Source: Deltaproteobacteria bacterium (GTDB lineage: Bacteria; DRYD01). Taken from it: a DNA stretch of 10,653 nucleotides. The notes beneath the pieces are model-generated. The model saw only the letters and a program-made list of their open reading frames with translations. It did not search any database and had not been told where the DNA came from. Shown piece after piece: positions 1 to 7,636 of the stretch. Location: assembly GCA_028276365.1 (NCBI GenBank), contig JAPYWL010000044.1, positions 1 through 10,653 of the forward strand, written 5' to 3'. Positions within the stretch are counted from its first letter, which is position 1. Each line of letters begins with the position of its first letter. The position numbers were made by a program, and so were the translations under genes.

Positions 1-130
1 CCCAAGAAGTACCTACTAATTGACTGATATCTCTTAACCTTTGGAATAAAGGAGTATCTATAATTAATAATTCCAAAGGATTTAGTTTTACCTCAGAATA
101 AATAGGATCCCTTATTACCTTATACATCAT
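1..130 (-). CDS. HD-domain phosphohydrolase, N-terminal fragment (runs off left edge)
   Basis: Only the first 43 codons are present; the frame stays open to base 1. Residues 6-11 read IRDPIY, followed by N-P-L-E and then [16 protein letters not shown] (residues 23-38). This is the typical opening of the HD-superfamily hydrolases related to dNTP triphosphohydrolases and YdhJ-like proteins, where the xIRDPIHG and DTPxFQRLRxIxQL motifs precede the first metal-binding His. The metal ligands themselves lie outside the window, so catalytic competence cannot be judged. The start is a double ATG (130 or 127); the second places the usual short lead before the IRDP motif. No strong Shine-Dalgarno is seen upstream. 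A TATAAT-like element lies 32 nt before the ATG. The family assignment is fairly safe from the motif; the substrate (dGTP, another nucleotide or something else) is unknown. Confidence 0.8.
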   Translation of the reverse strand, partial: MMYKVIRDPIYSEVKLNPLELLIIDTPLFQRLRDISQLVGTSW

Positions 131-161
131 TATAAAAAATTATTAGTAAAAATTCTCACAC

Positions 162-167
162 ATTATA
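162..167 (-). promoter_or_regulatory. Candidate -10 box for the HD-domain gene
   Basis: The minus strand reads TATAAT here, a perfect match to the sigma70-type -10 consensus. It would put the transcript start near 155 and leave a leader of about 25 nt before the ATG at 130. The expected -35 position (about 185-190) has no TTGACA-like sequence but sits inside A-rich tracts that could act as an UP-like element. In such AT-rich DNA a TATAAT can occur by chance, so this is weak. Confidence 0.35.
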
Positions 168-175
168 AAATTTAA

Positions 176-206
176 TTTTTTTTTATTTTTTTTTATTTTT
201 GTTTTT
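176..206. repeat. Phased T/A tracts (T9-A-T9-A-T5-G-T5)
   Basis: The plus strand carries nine T, one A, nine T, one A, five T, one G and five T. The interrupting bases at 185 and 195 are exactly 10 bp apart, close to one helical turn. Phased A-tracts of this kind are known to bend DNA. The tract lies just upstream of the candidate -10 box of the HD-domain gene, so a promoter-stimulating role is possible. It may also simply be low-complexity sequence. Confidence 0.6.
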
Positions 207-246
207 CTAATATTCGTTTTCACCTTTAAATTACTCCCTATACCTA

Positions 247-276
247 ATCTTATTAATTTAACTTAAAATTATTCAA
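247..276 (-). promoter_or_regulatory. Candidate sigma70-like promoter upstream of the HD-domain gene
   Basis: On the minus strand TTGAAT (271-276) and TAAGAT (247-252) are separated by 18 nt. Each matches the -35 or -10 consensus at four of six positions. The start point would be near 240, giving a leader of about 110 nt for the HD-domain gene. The TATAAT at 162-167 is a competing candidate, and base composition makes chance matches likely. Confidence 0.25.
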
Positions 277-453
277 CTTACTTAGTAAAAACCTATTTAG
301 AAACTGAATCTTAAACACTCAAAAATTTCATAAAATTTCCATGAACTACCTACAAATTAACTAATTTTGCTATATATAAGATAAATTAATTTTTTTTTTG
401 ATTAAATAAATTTACATAAAAATAAAGCTTTTGTATCGTTATATTTAACAAAA

Positions 454-1794
454 TTATAGGAATTTTTGTTCAGCTTCTAAAATAGCTTCCTTTAATATTT
501 TTATTCCTTCATCTATTTCAGCTTCAGTAATTATATAAGATGTAGTAATTCTAATAGTAGATACCCCACAAGAAAGCAATAATAACCCTTTTTCATAAGC
601 TCTCTTTAAAATATAATCCCTTAATTCCTTAGCAGGCTCTTTTGTTTTTCTATCCTTAACAAATTCTATACCAATTAACATACCTAACACTCTTACATCT
701 CCTATAGTTTTAACTTCATCTTTTAACTCCAATAACTTTTGTTTAAAATATTGTCCTAATTTATTTACTCTTTCTAATAAATTTTCTTCCTTTAAAATTT
801 TATAAGTTTGAATTAAAGAGGTAGTAGATAAAGGATTACCTCCGAAGGTATTAGAATGCATGCCAGGTTCTTTAAAATCCATATAAGCGGGGAAAACAGT
901 AGCACCAATAGGTAAGCCATTACCAATAGCTTTAGCCAAAGTTATTATATCAGGTTCAACTTCAAAATACTCACTTGCAAACATATAACCTGATTTTCCA
1001 AATCCTGTTTGTACTTCATCAGCTATTAAGTTTATTCCATACTTATTAGCTATATTTTTTAACTCTTTAAAAGATTCCTTAGGAGGAATAATGTATCCTC
1101 CTTCACCCTGAACAGGCTCAAATATAAAAGCTGCAACATCTTCATACGGTATAACCTGATTTAAATACCTATCAATAACCTTTATACAATATAAATCACA
1201 ACTAGGATAAGTCATATTATACCAGCATCTATAGCAATAAGGATAAGGCACTGAATAAGAATTATTTATATAAGCAGAATAATTTTTTCTATGTTGAATT
1301 TTACTAGCAGTTAAAGATAAAGAACCTAAAGTTCTACCATGAAAAGCCCCTGTAAATCCAATAACTATATTTCTTTTATCATAAATCCTAGCGATTTTTA
1401 AAGCAGCTTCGTTAGCTTCAGTACCTGAATTACTAAAAAATACTTTCTTTTTCCATTTACCAGGTGTTATCTCTACTAAAATTCTAGCAGCTTCCTTTTG
1501 GACCTCATATACAAAATCAGGACCATTAAAATATACAAACTTATTTAACTGATTAACAATAGCTTCCTTCCATTTAGGATTATTATGCCCTAAAATAACA
1601 ACCATCCCATTAGTCCAATCCATTAAAATATTACCATCTACATCTTTAAAATATATACCATAAGCTTCTTCAACTCCCCCAGGTGTATCCCAAGATTTAG
1701 TAGATGTAGCCAATAATTCCCTTTCTTCCTCTTTAAGTTTCAATAATTTCTCACCAGGCACTTGATTTATACTTATCTTCCATTCTTTTATCAT
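454..1794 (-). CDS. Class III PLP-dependent aminotransferase (4-aminobutyrate / acetylornithine aminotransferase-like)
   Basis: The 446-residue protein is full length for fold-type I class III aminotransferases. Visible motifs are SNSGTEANEAA (121-131, phosphate binding), FTGAFHGRT (147-155), EPVQGEGG (226-233), IADEVQTGFG (257-266, Asp259 for the PLP ring nitrogen) and TLAKAIGNGLP (285-295, Lys288 as the Schiff-base lysine). The architecture resembles the broad GABA, ornithine and basic amino acid aminotransferases of thermophiles and archaea, a family that also includes amino acid racemases, so the substrate is uncertain. Four cysteines (187, 190, 199, 203) form a Cx2C-x8-Cx3C cluster in a Tyr-rich insert. 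The ATG lies one nucleotide after the glycosyltransferase stop codon; the AAGGGG Shine-Dalgarno lies inside the end of that gene, so translation is probably coupled. It is the last gene of the packed run. Confidence 0.93.
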   Translation of the reverse strand: MIKEWKISINQVPGEKLLKLKEEERELLATSTKSWDTPGGVEEAYGIYFKDVDGNILMDWTNGMVVILGHNNPKWKEAIVNQLNKFVYFNGPDFVYEVQKEAARILVEITPGKWKKKVFFSNSGTEANEAALKIARIYDKRNIVIGFTGAFHGRTLGSLSLTASKIQHRKNYSAYINNSYSVPYPYCYRCWYNMTYPSCDLYCIKVIDRYLNQVIPYEDVAAFIFEPVQGEGGYIIPPKESFKELKNIANKYGINLIADEVQTGFGKSGYMFASEYFEVEPDIITLAKAIGNGLPIGATVFPAYMDFKEPGMHSNTFGGNPLSTTSLIQTYKILKEENLLERVNKLGQYFKQKLLELKDEVKTIGDVRVLGMLIGIEFVKDRKTKEPAKELRDYILKRAYEKGLLLLSCGVSTIRITTSYIITEAEIDEGIKILKEAILEAEQKFL

Positions 1795-1795
1795 A

Positions 1796-2653
1796 TCAGA
1801 ATACCCCTTCCCCTTTATTATTCCCCTTCATTATTATATTACCTTTTATTATCTTTGACAGTTTATAATTCTTTTTAATTTCCTTTATAAATATATTAAT
1901 ATATTCTGTTATTCTCTGATAATGGTCTTTTAATCTAATTGATTTATTACCCTTAAAATTTCTTTGATGAAAAAATATATAAGGAATTGGTACTTCTTTT
2001 AATTTTAGTTCTCTTAATTTTAATAACTCTATCCACAAAAATATAGGAAATTCATAAGAAAAACCATTTAATTCTGTCTCTTTATTTTTTAAATTATAAA
2101 ATATCTTTTTAATAATATCATTAGAATATAATCTAAAACCACAAAAAAAATCAGTAACTTTATATTTAAAATCCTTAAAATAAAATTTCAAAAATTCTAT
2201 CATCTTTTTATTTATTAAATACCTATAAAAATTTATTTCAGATAGCTTAATAGAATTTATAGAATATCTACTTCCAGTTATAAAATTATATTTATAAGAT
2301 AATGACTTAAAAATGTTAATATAAGATACAAGATGCTGAAAATCAGCATCAATTGTTATCAAAAAATCTATATTTGAATTAATAAAATATTCCATCCCTT
2401 TTAAAATATTAGATCCATAACCTAAATTCTTTGAATTAAAAATAATATCTATCTTATTTCTAAAACTTATTTTAAAATCATCTAAATCTTTTAAGAATTT
2501 ATTTAAAATTGATTTAGTATTGTCTTTAGAATCATCATCTATTAATAAAACTCTATCAGTTTTAAAATCAATAAAATTAATCAAATTATACAAGAATCTT
2601 AATATATTGTTTTCTTCATTGTAAATTGGTACTAATATTAAATAAGTTTTCAT
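1796..2653 (-). CDS. Family 2 glycosyltransferase (polyprenyl-phosphate sugar synthase-like)
   Basis: This 285-residue protein has a GT-A fold signature: VPIYNEENNI (8-17), LLIDDDSKDNT (36-46), NLGYGSNILKGM (76-87), the metal-binding DAD at 102-104 within ITIDADFQH, GSRY (127-130) and TDFFCGFRLY (167-176). These resemble dolichol/polyprenyl-phosphate mannose or glucose synthases, which move a sugar from a nucleotide donor to a lipid phosphate at the cytoplasmic membrane face. The usual DADGQH is DADFQH here, and I see no transmembrane helices, so it would be a peripheral enzyme. The start ATG is 16 nt after the PEP carboxykinase stop and has no Shine-Dalgarno, suggesting coupled translation. 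It ends one nucleotide before the aminotransferase ATG. The fold is confident; donor and acceptor are not. A polyprenyl diphosphate synthase in the same gene run fits a lipid-linked role. Confidence 0.88.
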   Translation of the reverse strand: MKTYLILVPIYNEENNILRFLYNLINFIDFKTDRVLLIDDDSKDNTKSILNKFLKDLDDFKISFRNKIDIIFNSKNLGYGSNILKGMEYFINSNIDFLITIDADFQHLVSYINIFKSLSYKYNFITGSRYSINSIKLSEINFYRYLINKKMIEFLKFYFKDFKYKVTDFFCGFRLYSNDIIKKIFYNLKNKETELNGFSYEFPIFLWIELLKLRELKLKEVPIPYIFFHQRNFKGNKSIRLKDHYQRITEYINIFIKEIKKNYKLSKIIKGNIIMKGNNKGEGVF

Positions 2654-2669
2654 TTTGTTTCATTTTTAT

Positions 2670-4226
2670 CTATAAAAGTGATTTATATTTAGCTAACTGA
2701 TTATCAAACAATTCTTTTAATCTATATGCATTTTTAAGATATTGTTCTTGATCTTCCCAAGTGTTATGTACAAAAAATAAATTTTCAGGTAAATCTTTAA
2801 TACCTTTAGGTACTTTTAAATTAAAAACTGGATGAATATAAACATTATTTAAATCAATTTCATTATTAATAGCAGCATTAATTATTTTACGAGTATAAAC
2901 TAAATCTATTCTATTTCCTTTAGGAAAAGGACTACCAATCCAACCAGTATTTACTAAATATACCTTAGAATTATATTTTTTAACATTTTCATATAGTTTT
3001 TTAGCGTAATTAATAGGATTAAGAGGTAAGAAAGGTTTAGCAAAACATTCAGAAAAGGTAGGTTCAGGATCCTTTACTCCTCTTTCAGTACCAGCTAATT
3101 TAGAAGTATAACCTAAAATAAAATATTCTATTATTTGATTACCTTCAAGTAAAGCGATAGGTGGTAAAGAAGCAGTTGCATCAGCTGTTAAGAAGAAAAT
3201 AACTGTAGGTCTTTCCCCCATTAATGTTTGTTCTATTATTTCTATATACTTATTAGGGTAAGCAGATCTCGTATTCTCAGTAATAGAAGCATCATTAAAA
3301 TCTATCTCTCTTCTTTCATTATATACCACATTTTCTATAATAGTACCAAATCTATTGGTAGCGTTATAAATTTCTCTTTCTTTTTCTTTACTTAATCTAA
3401 TAACTTTAGCATAACTCCCACCCTCAAAATTAAATATATCATTTTCTGCCCAGCCATGCTCATCATCACCTATTAATCTCCTATTAGGATCAGTAGATAA
3501 CGTAGTTTTACCTGTTCCAGATAAGCCAAAAAATAAAGCAGTATCCATACTATTTAAACTCCTATTAGCTCCACAATGCATAGGTAATATATCAAACTCT
3601 TTTAAATAATAATAATTCAAAAATGTAAATACCGCTTTCTTAATTTCCCCACAATATTTAGTACCAGCTATAAAAATAAATGGATTAGGATATAAATCTA
3701 AAATAATAGCTACTTCACTTTTAACACCATCTTTTACTCCCTCTAACTTCAAATTAGGTAAATGTAATATAGTTACTTTATTAACTATTTTAAAAGGATT
3801 TAATTCATTTAATCTTATAAATAAATTATTAGTAAAAATTGCATGATAAGGACTCTCAGTTAATAATTTAACACTAACAGTATAATAAGGATTAGCTCCC
3901 GCATATACATCCATTTCATATAATTCAATTTTGTTATCTTGAATATACTTAACAGCCTTAGTTAATAAATTATCAAAAACATTTCTATCTAATGGTTGAT
4001 TAACTTCACCCCACCAAACTAAATCCTTAGTGTAATCATCAAATACAATAAATTTATCCTTAGGAGATCTACCAGTATATGGTCTAGTATGAACAATTAA
4101 AGCTCCATCCTTAGAAATAACCCCTAACCCCTTTAATATAGTATGCTCATATAATTCCGCAACACTTAAATTACTATAAACCTTCTTAGCTACTCTATAA
4201 AATAAATTTAATTTATCTCCTTCCAT
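2670..4226 (-). CDS. pckA: Phosphoenolpyruvate carboxykinase (ATP)
   Basis: It interconverts oxaloacetate plus ATP with PEP, CO2 and ADP in the cytosol, in gluconeogenesis or, in some fermenters, in the carboxylating direction. The 518 residues fit the ATP-type family. Motifs in order: RPYTGRSPKDKF (48-59, substrate Arg), KYCGEIKKAVF (190-200, metal-binding Lys), PMHCGAN (215-221, metal-binding His; usually MHCSAN), the P-loop GLSGTGKTTLS (234-244), LIGDDEHGW (251-259, metal-binding Asp), ENTRSAYP (catalytic Arg) and YTSKLAGTE. The late NTGW motif is followed by IGSPF rather than the usual TGG-type sequence, a modest variation. All residues needed for activity appear present. The start is supported by an AGGGGG Shine-Dalgarno 8-9 nt upstream. 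It lies 33 nt after the ABC ATPase gene and 16 nt before the glycosyltransferase, with no obvious functional partner beside it. Confidence 0.97.
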   Translation of the reverse strand: MEGDKLNLFYRVAKKVYSNLSVAELYEHTILKGLGVISKDGALIVHTRPYTGRSPKDKFIVFDDYTKDLVWWGEVNQPLDRNVFDNLLTKAVKYIQDNKIELYEMDVYAGANPYYTVSVKLLTESPYHAIFTNNLFIRLNELNPFKIVNKVTILHLPNLKLEGVKDGVKSEVAIILDLYPNPFIFIAGTKYCGEIKKAVFTFLNYYYLKEFDILPMHCGANRSLNSMDTALFFGLSGTGKTTLSTDPNRRLIGDDEHGWAENDIFNFEGGSYAKVIRLSKEKEREIYNATNRFGTIIENVVYNERREIDFNDASITENTRSAYPNKYIEIIEQTLMGERPTVIFFLTADATASLPPIALLEGNQIIEYFILGYTSKLAGTERGVKDPEPTFSECFAKPFLPLNPINYAKKLYENVKKYNSKVYLVNTGWIGSPFPKGNRIDLVYTRKIINAAINNEIDLNNVYIHPVFNLKVPKGIKDLPENLFFVHNTWEDQEQYLKNAYRLKELFDNQLAKYKSLL

Positions 4227-4259
4227 TATTTTATCCCCCTTTTATTTAATTAATTTAAC

Positions 4260-5378
4260 TTACCTTTTAATTACTAACTCCTCACTATCTTTATAATAAA
4301 TAAGAAAATCATTAATATTTATACAAATATCTAATTTCTCGTTTCTTTTAAAATTAGTATTTGATAAAAATCTCAAACTAAAATCAGTTAATTTATCTTG
4401 ATTTAATATAAATAAATTAATTAAAAATTGATTTCCTAAATTTTCAACTAACTTAACAACTCCATTAAAAACTATAAATTCAGAATCATTTAAATCCTGT
4501 TTTTTTAAATATATTTTTTCTGGCCTTATTGCTAAAATATATTCCTTACTTTTATTTACTATTAATCTCTGTAACTTTTCAAAGTTATCTAAATCACTAT
4601 TTTTATCTATTTTTAAATTATCATTAATTAAAATAAAATCATCTTGGATTTTAAGATAAAAATAATTTATTTGAGGAATCCCTACAAATGAAGCAGTATA
4701 AAAATTTAAAGGTTTATTATATATATTTTCAGGAGTATCAAATTGCATAATCCTTCCTTTATTCATAACAAGAATCATATCAGCCATAGTTAAAGCCTCT
4801 ATTTGATCATGAGTAACATAAACGGTAGTAGCATTTAAATCAAGTAGAATTTTTTTTATTTCTTGACGAGCTCTTTCCCTTAACAGAGCATCCAAATTAC
4901 TAAGTGGTTCATCAAATAGAAATAGATCAGGTTCTTTAACTAATGCTCTAGCTACTGCTACTCTTTGACGCTGTCCCCCAGAAATCTCTGTCGGCTTCTT
5001 ATTCAAAATATCCCCTATATTTAAAATATTTATTACCTTATTTAATCTTTCTTGAATTATTTCTTTACTTATGTTTTTTATTCTTAAGCCAATTGTAATA
5101 TTATCATAAACAGTCATATGTGGATAAAGTGCATAGCTTTGGAAAACCATTGCAATATTTCTCTTTGAAGGATGTAAATTAGTTACATCTTTATCATTAA
5201 TAAATATTTTACCTTGATCAGCTTCTTCTAAACCTGCAATAGTTCTTAATAAAGTAGTTTTTCCACATCCAGAAGGCCCCAATATCGCTAAAAATACCCC
5301 ATTCTCTATACTAAAACTTATATCATACAACACTTGAACCTTATTATAAAACTTATTCAAATTCTCTACCCTTAACAT
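4260..5378 (-). CDS. ABC transporter ATP-binding protein, MalK/UgpC (sugar importer) type
   Basis: The 372-residue protein has a complete nucleotide-binding domain: Walker A GPSGCGKT (34-41), Q-loop Gln80 in MVFQSYALYPHMTV, signature SGGQRQR (133-139), Walker B LFLFDEP (152-158), D-loop SNLDA and switch His190. A C-terminal extension from about residue 235, including the IRPEKIYL segment, matches the OB/TOBE regulatory region of the CUT1 carbohydrate importers (MalK, UgpC, MsiK). It would power uptake of a saccharide or glycerol-phosphate type solute at the inner membrane. No permease or binding protein gene is in view, so it may be a shared ATPase serving distant transporters, as known for MsiK-like proteins. 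The C-terminal part is more divergent than the NBD. An AAGGG Shine-Dalgarno precedes the ATG. The substrate cannot be inferred. Confidence 0.93.
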   Translation of the reverse strand: MLRVENLNKFYNKVQVLYDISFSIENGVFLAILGPSGCGKTTLLRTIAGLEEADQGKIFINDKDVTNLHPSKRNIAMVFQSYALYPHMTVYDNITIGLRIKNISKEIIQERLNKVINILNIGDILNKKPTEISGGQRQRVAVARALVKEPDLFLFDEPLSNLDALLRERARQEIKKILLDLNATTVYVTHDQIEALTMADMILVMNKGRIMQFDTPENIYNKPLNFYTASFVGIPQINYFYLKIQDDFILINDNLKIDKNSDLDNFEKLQRLIVNKSKEYILAIRPEKIYLKKQDLNDSEFIVFNGVVKLVENLGNQFLINLFILNQDKLTDFSLRFLSNTNFKRNEKLDICININDFLIYYKDSEELVIKR

Positions 5379-5414
5379 ATTTCTACCCTTAAAAACTTTT
5401 ATTAATTACATCTA

Positions 5415-5942
5415 CTATTCATTATACACATTTAAAATTTGTTTAAATTTAATTAATTTAGAAAAGGAATTCCTCATATCTTCAAAATCTTGCTTAGAAA
5501 AAATAAAAGAAGGAACAATTATAGTTTCTTTTCTGTTATTAACATTAGAAAGCTTATAATATTCATAAAGCAACCCTTTTTTATATTCTATATCTGTATA
5601 CTTAACATTATTCTTAAAAATAGATCTATTAAATTTTTTATATTCAATAATAGTAGAATTGATATGAAGAGAATAACCAATATTCTTATAAAAATAAAAT
5701 AAAGAAAAAAATAAATCAATAATTCCTAAAATAATAGGGATAAAAACAAACTCATCTAAATAATCCTTATTTTTTAAACCATAAAATATTAATATCAAAC
5801 CTATTAAAATTAATATCAAACTAATTCCTCCATTAAAAAAAGTTAATTTAGATAAATAAACTTTGCTTATTATAGGTTCAGCTTTTAGTTCTTTAAATAT
5901 TTCATCAATATTTTGCTTAAAATCCTTATTTAGATCATCCAA
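5415..5942 (-). CDS. Uncharacterised two-helix membrane protein with possible PH-like cytoplasmic domain
   Basis: I do not recognise this 175-residue protein. It has a charged N-terminal segment (1-30), a hydrophobic helix at about 38-56, a short charged loop, and a second helix at about 65-86, then a soluble C-terminal part. The two helices form a hairpin with both ends probably cytoplasmic. After the second helix the sequence (YSLHINSTIIEYKKF near 90, then alternating beta-like segments and a final amphipathic helix at 150-170) recalls the bacterial PH-like domains found behind membrane hairpins, but this is a shape impression only. The start is TTG at 5942: an exact AGGAGG lies 8 nt upstream and no in-frame ATG occurs until Met156. 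It lies 55 nt downstream of the polyprenyl synthase and 36 nt upstream of the ABC ATPase gene, so it is probably cotranscribed with both. Confidence 0.75.
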   Translation of the reverse strand: MDDLNKDFKQNIDEIFKELKAEPIISKVYLSKLTFFNGGISLILILIGLILIFYGLKNKDYLDEFVFIPIILGIIDLFFSLFYFYKNIGYSLHINSTIIEYKKFNRSIFKNNVKYTDIEYKKGLLYEYYKLSNVNNRKETIIVPSFIFSKQDFEDMRNSFSKLIKFKQILNVYNE

Positions 5943-5950
5943 TTTTCCCC

Positions 5951-5956
5951 CCTCCT
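5951..5956 (-). promoter_or_regulatory. Shine-Dalgarno that fixes a TTG start
   Basis: The minus strand reads AGGAGG followed by GGGGAAAA and then TTG. The 8-nt spacing is ideal and no ATG or GTG in this frame competes nearby. An ATG three bases further on, inside the next codons, is out of frame. This supports TTG as the true initiation codon of the membrane protein gene. Confidence 0.75.
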
Positions 5957-5997
5957 AAAACATTTTTATATAAAAAAATAATTTTAATAACGAAATT

Positions 5998-7002
5998 TCA
6001 AAATTCTCTGAATATAAACGATTTAATAACATTATTTAGTAATTTATACCAATTTGGATTAAATTCAAAAATCTCATTTAAATTATATTTATTTAATATT
6101 TTTCGAGCTTCAAATAAAACCTGATTTATAATTTCCCTATTATTCTTTAATTCTTTAGAAACCAAAGAAGCTAAATAAGAAGGATTCTTTAACCAAATTT
6201 TCTTATAATATTCCCGGTTTTTTTTATTTTCTAAAAATAAAATTAAGGGATAAGTAATTCTACCTGTAACTATATCTATATTAGAATCTTTTTTCAAAGT
6301 TTTAGAATCTTTAGTATAATCTAATATATCATCAACAATCTGAAAAGCTATACCATAATCAGTAAATATTTCATATACTTTTTGAAAAATAATTTCATTT
6401 ATGGATTTATTGATTAAAGAGAAAGCATAATGATAAGCAATTTGAGAAATAGATCCAAATAAAACTCCAGTTTTTAATTTTATAATATTAAAATATTGTT
6501 CTAAATCTAAAAAAACGTTGAATTTATTTTGATATTGTAAAACCTCCCCAAAAGACATATCCTCTAAAGCTTTCATTAGTATCTTTGTATAAAGGGGATT
6601 TATATCATAAATTTTACTAAGAGTAGAGATAATAAGAATATCTCCAAAAATAAGTGCTCCATCTATACCAAACTTAATATGAACAGCAGTCTTACCTCTT
6701 CTCTTTTTAGCAGAATCTAAAATATCATCATGAACTAAAGTAGCACTATGTACTAACTCAAATATAGCACCTATTTTCGCTAATTCCTCTAAATTTATCT
6801 CATTTTCACTTTTATACTTACTAAATATTGAAAAAAAGAAAATATAAAAAAAACCAGACCTTATCATCTTCCCTTCATAATTAATATAATCATTGATCCT
6901 ACTAACTAAAGTATTATCAAAATAAGTTAATTCCTTAATTTTTTCAATAGTTTTACTTCTTAGATTTTCTAAAAGATTCAATTCATTATTAGTTTTTAAC
7001 AT
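5998..7002 (-). CDS. Polyprenyl diphosphate synthase (trans, long-chain type)
   Basis: This 334-residue protein belongs to the trans-isoprenyl diphosphate synthases, which condense isopentenyl diphosphate onto an allylic primer in the cytosol. The two aspartate-rich motifs are intact: DDILD at 92-96 (within LVHDDILDSAKKRRGK) and DDILD at 224-228 (within FQIVDDILDYTKD). The substrate-binding GKR-type motif is GKMIRS (44-49), so the usual second basic residue is replaced; TGRITYPL (247-254) replaces the common GKxTLPL. The residue five before the first DDxxD is a small Ala, and the motif reads ATLVHDD as in octaprenyl/heptaprenyl synthases, with no bulky aromatic that would stop the chain early; I infer a long product, for quinones or similar lipids. 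The ATG is 12 nt after the L25 stop with no clear Shine-Dalgarno, implying coupling to L25. Exact chain length is not predictable. Confidence 0.92.
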   Translation of the reverse strand: MLKTNNELNLLENLRSKTIEKIKELTYFDNTLVSRINDYINYEGKMIRSGFFYIFFFSIFSKYKSENEINLEELAKIGAIFELVHSATLVHDDILDSAKKRRGKTAVHIKFGIDGALIFGDILIISTLSKIYDINPLYTKILMKALEDMSFGEVLQYQNKFNVFLDLEQYFNIIKLKTGVLFGSISQIAYHYAFSLINKSINEIIFQKVYEIFTDYGIAFQIVDDILDYTKDSKTLKKDSNIDIVTGRITYPLILFLENKKNREYYKKIWLKNPSYLASLVSKELKNNREIINQVLFEARKILNKYNLNEIFEFNPNWYKLLNNVIKSFIFREF

Positions 7003-7014
7003 AAAATACCAAAC

Positions 7015-7629
7015 TTATGATTGAGTTTGAGTAGTTTCAGTAGTTTCTTCAGTTTCAACAGTTACAGTAGCTATAGCTACATCATCTCTTTCTATAAATT
7101 TTATACCCTCTAATTTTAAATCTCCTATATGTACACTATCACCTATATCTAAATGGCTTAAGTCTATCTCAATTTTTTCTGGTAAATAATCAGGTAAAGT
7201 TTTAATAGTTAATTTATTAAGTAATATTTGTAATACTCCACCTTTTTTAACCCCAATACTTTCACCAACAAACTCAACAGGAACAGTAACTTCTACATAT
7301 CTATTTGGTAGTAATACTAACATATCTATATGAGTTATATTTCTTTTTATTATATCCCTTTGAATTTCCTTAATAACAGCTTTATATTCTGTAGAATCTA
7401 CTTTTACATTTAAAATTTGTCCTAATCTGGGAGTAATTTTTTCTATTTCCTCTTTTTTTACTTTTAAAGCTAAATTTTTTAGATCTTTTCCATATAGATT
7501 AATTAAAACATAACCCTGTTTTACTAGTTTTTTAGATTCTACCTTACCAGTTTTCCTTAGTTCAGTATTAATAATTTTAATATCTTGAGTCTTAGTAATA
7601 GCTCTATAAAAAGTAGTATTTGTATCCAT
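7015..7629 (-). CDS. rplY: Large ribosomal subunit protein bL25, CTC (general stress) long form
   Basis: The 204-residue protein binds 5S rRNA in the large subunit. It has the N-terminal L25 domain (about 5-105), including ELRKTGKV, the GQILNVKV strand and the diagnostic VIKEIQRDIIKRNITHIDML region, then the TL5/CTC C-terminal beta domain (about 108-195) with VPVEFVGESIGVKKGG and the PEKIEIDLSHLDIGDSVHIGDL segment. This is the long form found in many bacteria, unlike the roughly 94-residue E. coli protein. The tail is rich in Thr and Glu (from about 190), as often seen in CTC proteins. The Shine-Dalgarno AAGGAGGT (7637-7644) is the best in the window, fitting high expression. The gene lies 77 nt after sucC, with a tandem repeat in the gap, and 12 nt before the polyprenyl synthase. 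Its common neighbour pth is not here. Confidence 0.96.
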   Translation of the reverse strand: MDTNTTFYRAITKTQDIKIINTELRKTGKVESKKLVKQGYVLINLYGKDLKNLALKVKKEEIEKITPRLGQILNVKVDSTEYKAVIKEIQRDIIKRNITHIDMLVLLPNRYVEVTVPVEFVGESIGVKKGGVLQILLNKLTIKTLPDYLPEKIEIDLSHLDIGDSVHIGDLKLEGIKFIERDDVAIATVTVETEETTETTQTQS

Positions 7630-7636
7630 ATTTTTT

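Larger units (their letters stand above)
131..453. other. AT-rich intergenic spacer between the HD gene and the aminotransferase gene
   Basis: This 323-nt spacer has no convincing gene. It holds the phased T-tracts (176-206), a TATAAT on the minus strand (162-167) and a second promoter-like pair on the minus strand (-35 TTGAAT and -10 TAAGAT, 247-276). I looked for a terminator downstream of the aminotransferase stop codon and found no clear stem followed by a U-run, so the upstream operon may end by another mechanism or read into the HD gene. Confidence 0.6.

Noticed and set aside
143-223. Minus-strand 26-codon ORF starting GTG with an AGGGAG about 10 nt upstream
   Set aside because: Nearly half its residues come from A-tracts encoding Lys, with no protein-like pattern. 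It is most likely a by-product of low-complexity sequence ahead of the HD gene.
361-453. Possible terminator after the aminotransferase gene
   Set aside because: AAAGCTTT and nearby AT-rich palindromes are too short or loop-less, and no stem is directly followed by a U-run on the minus strand.
5490-5702. Plus-strand open frame of 70 codons
   Set aside because: It lies fully inside the membrane protein gene on the opposite strand, has low-complexity Ile/Lys/Phe-rich content, no ribosome binding site, and runs against the direction of every other gene.
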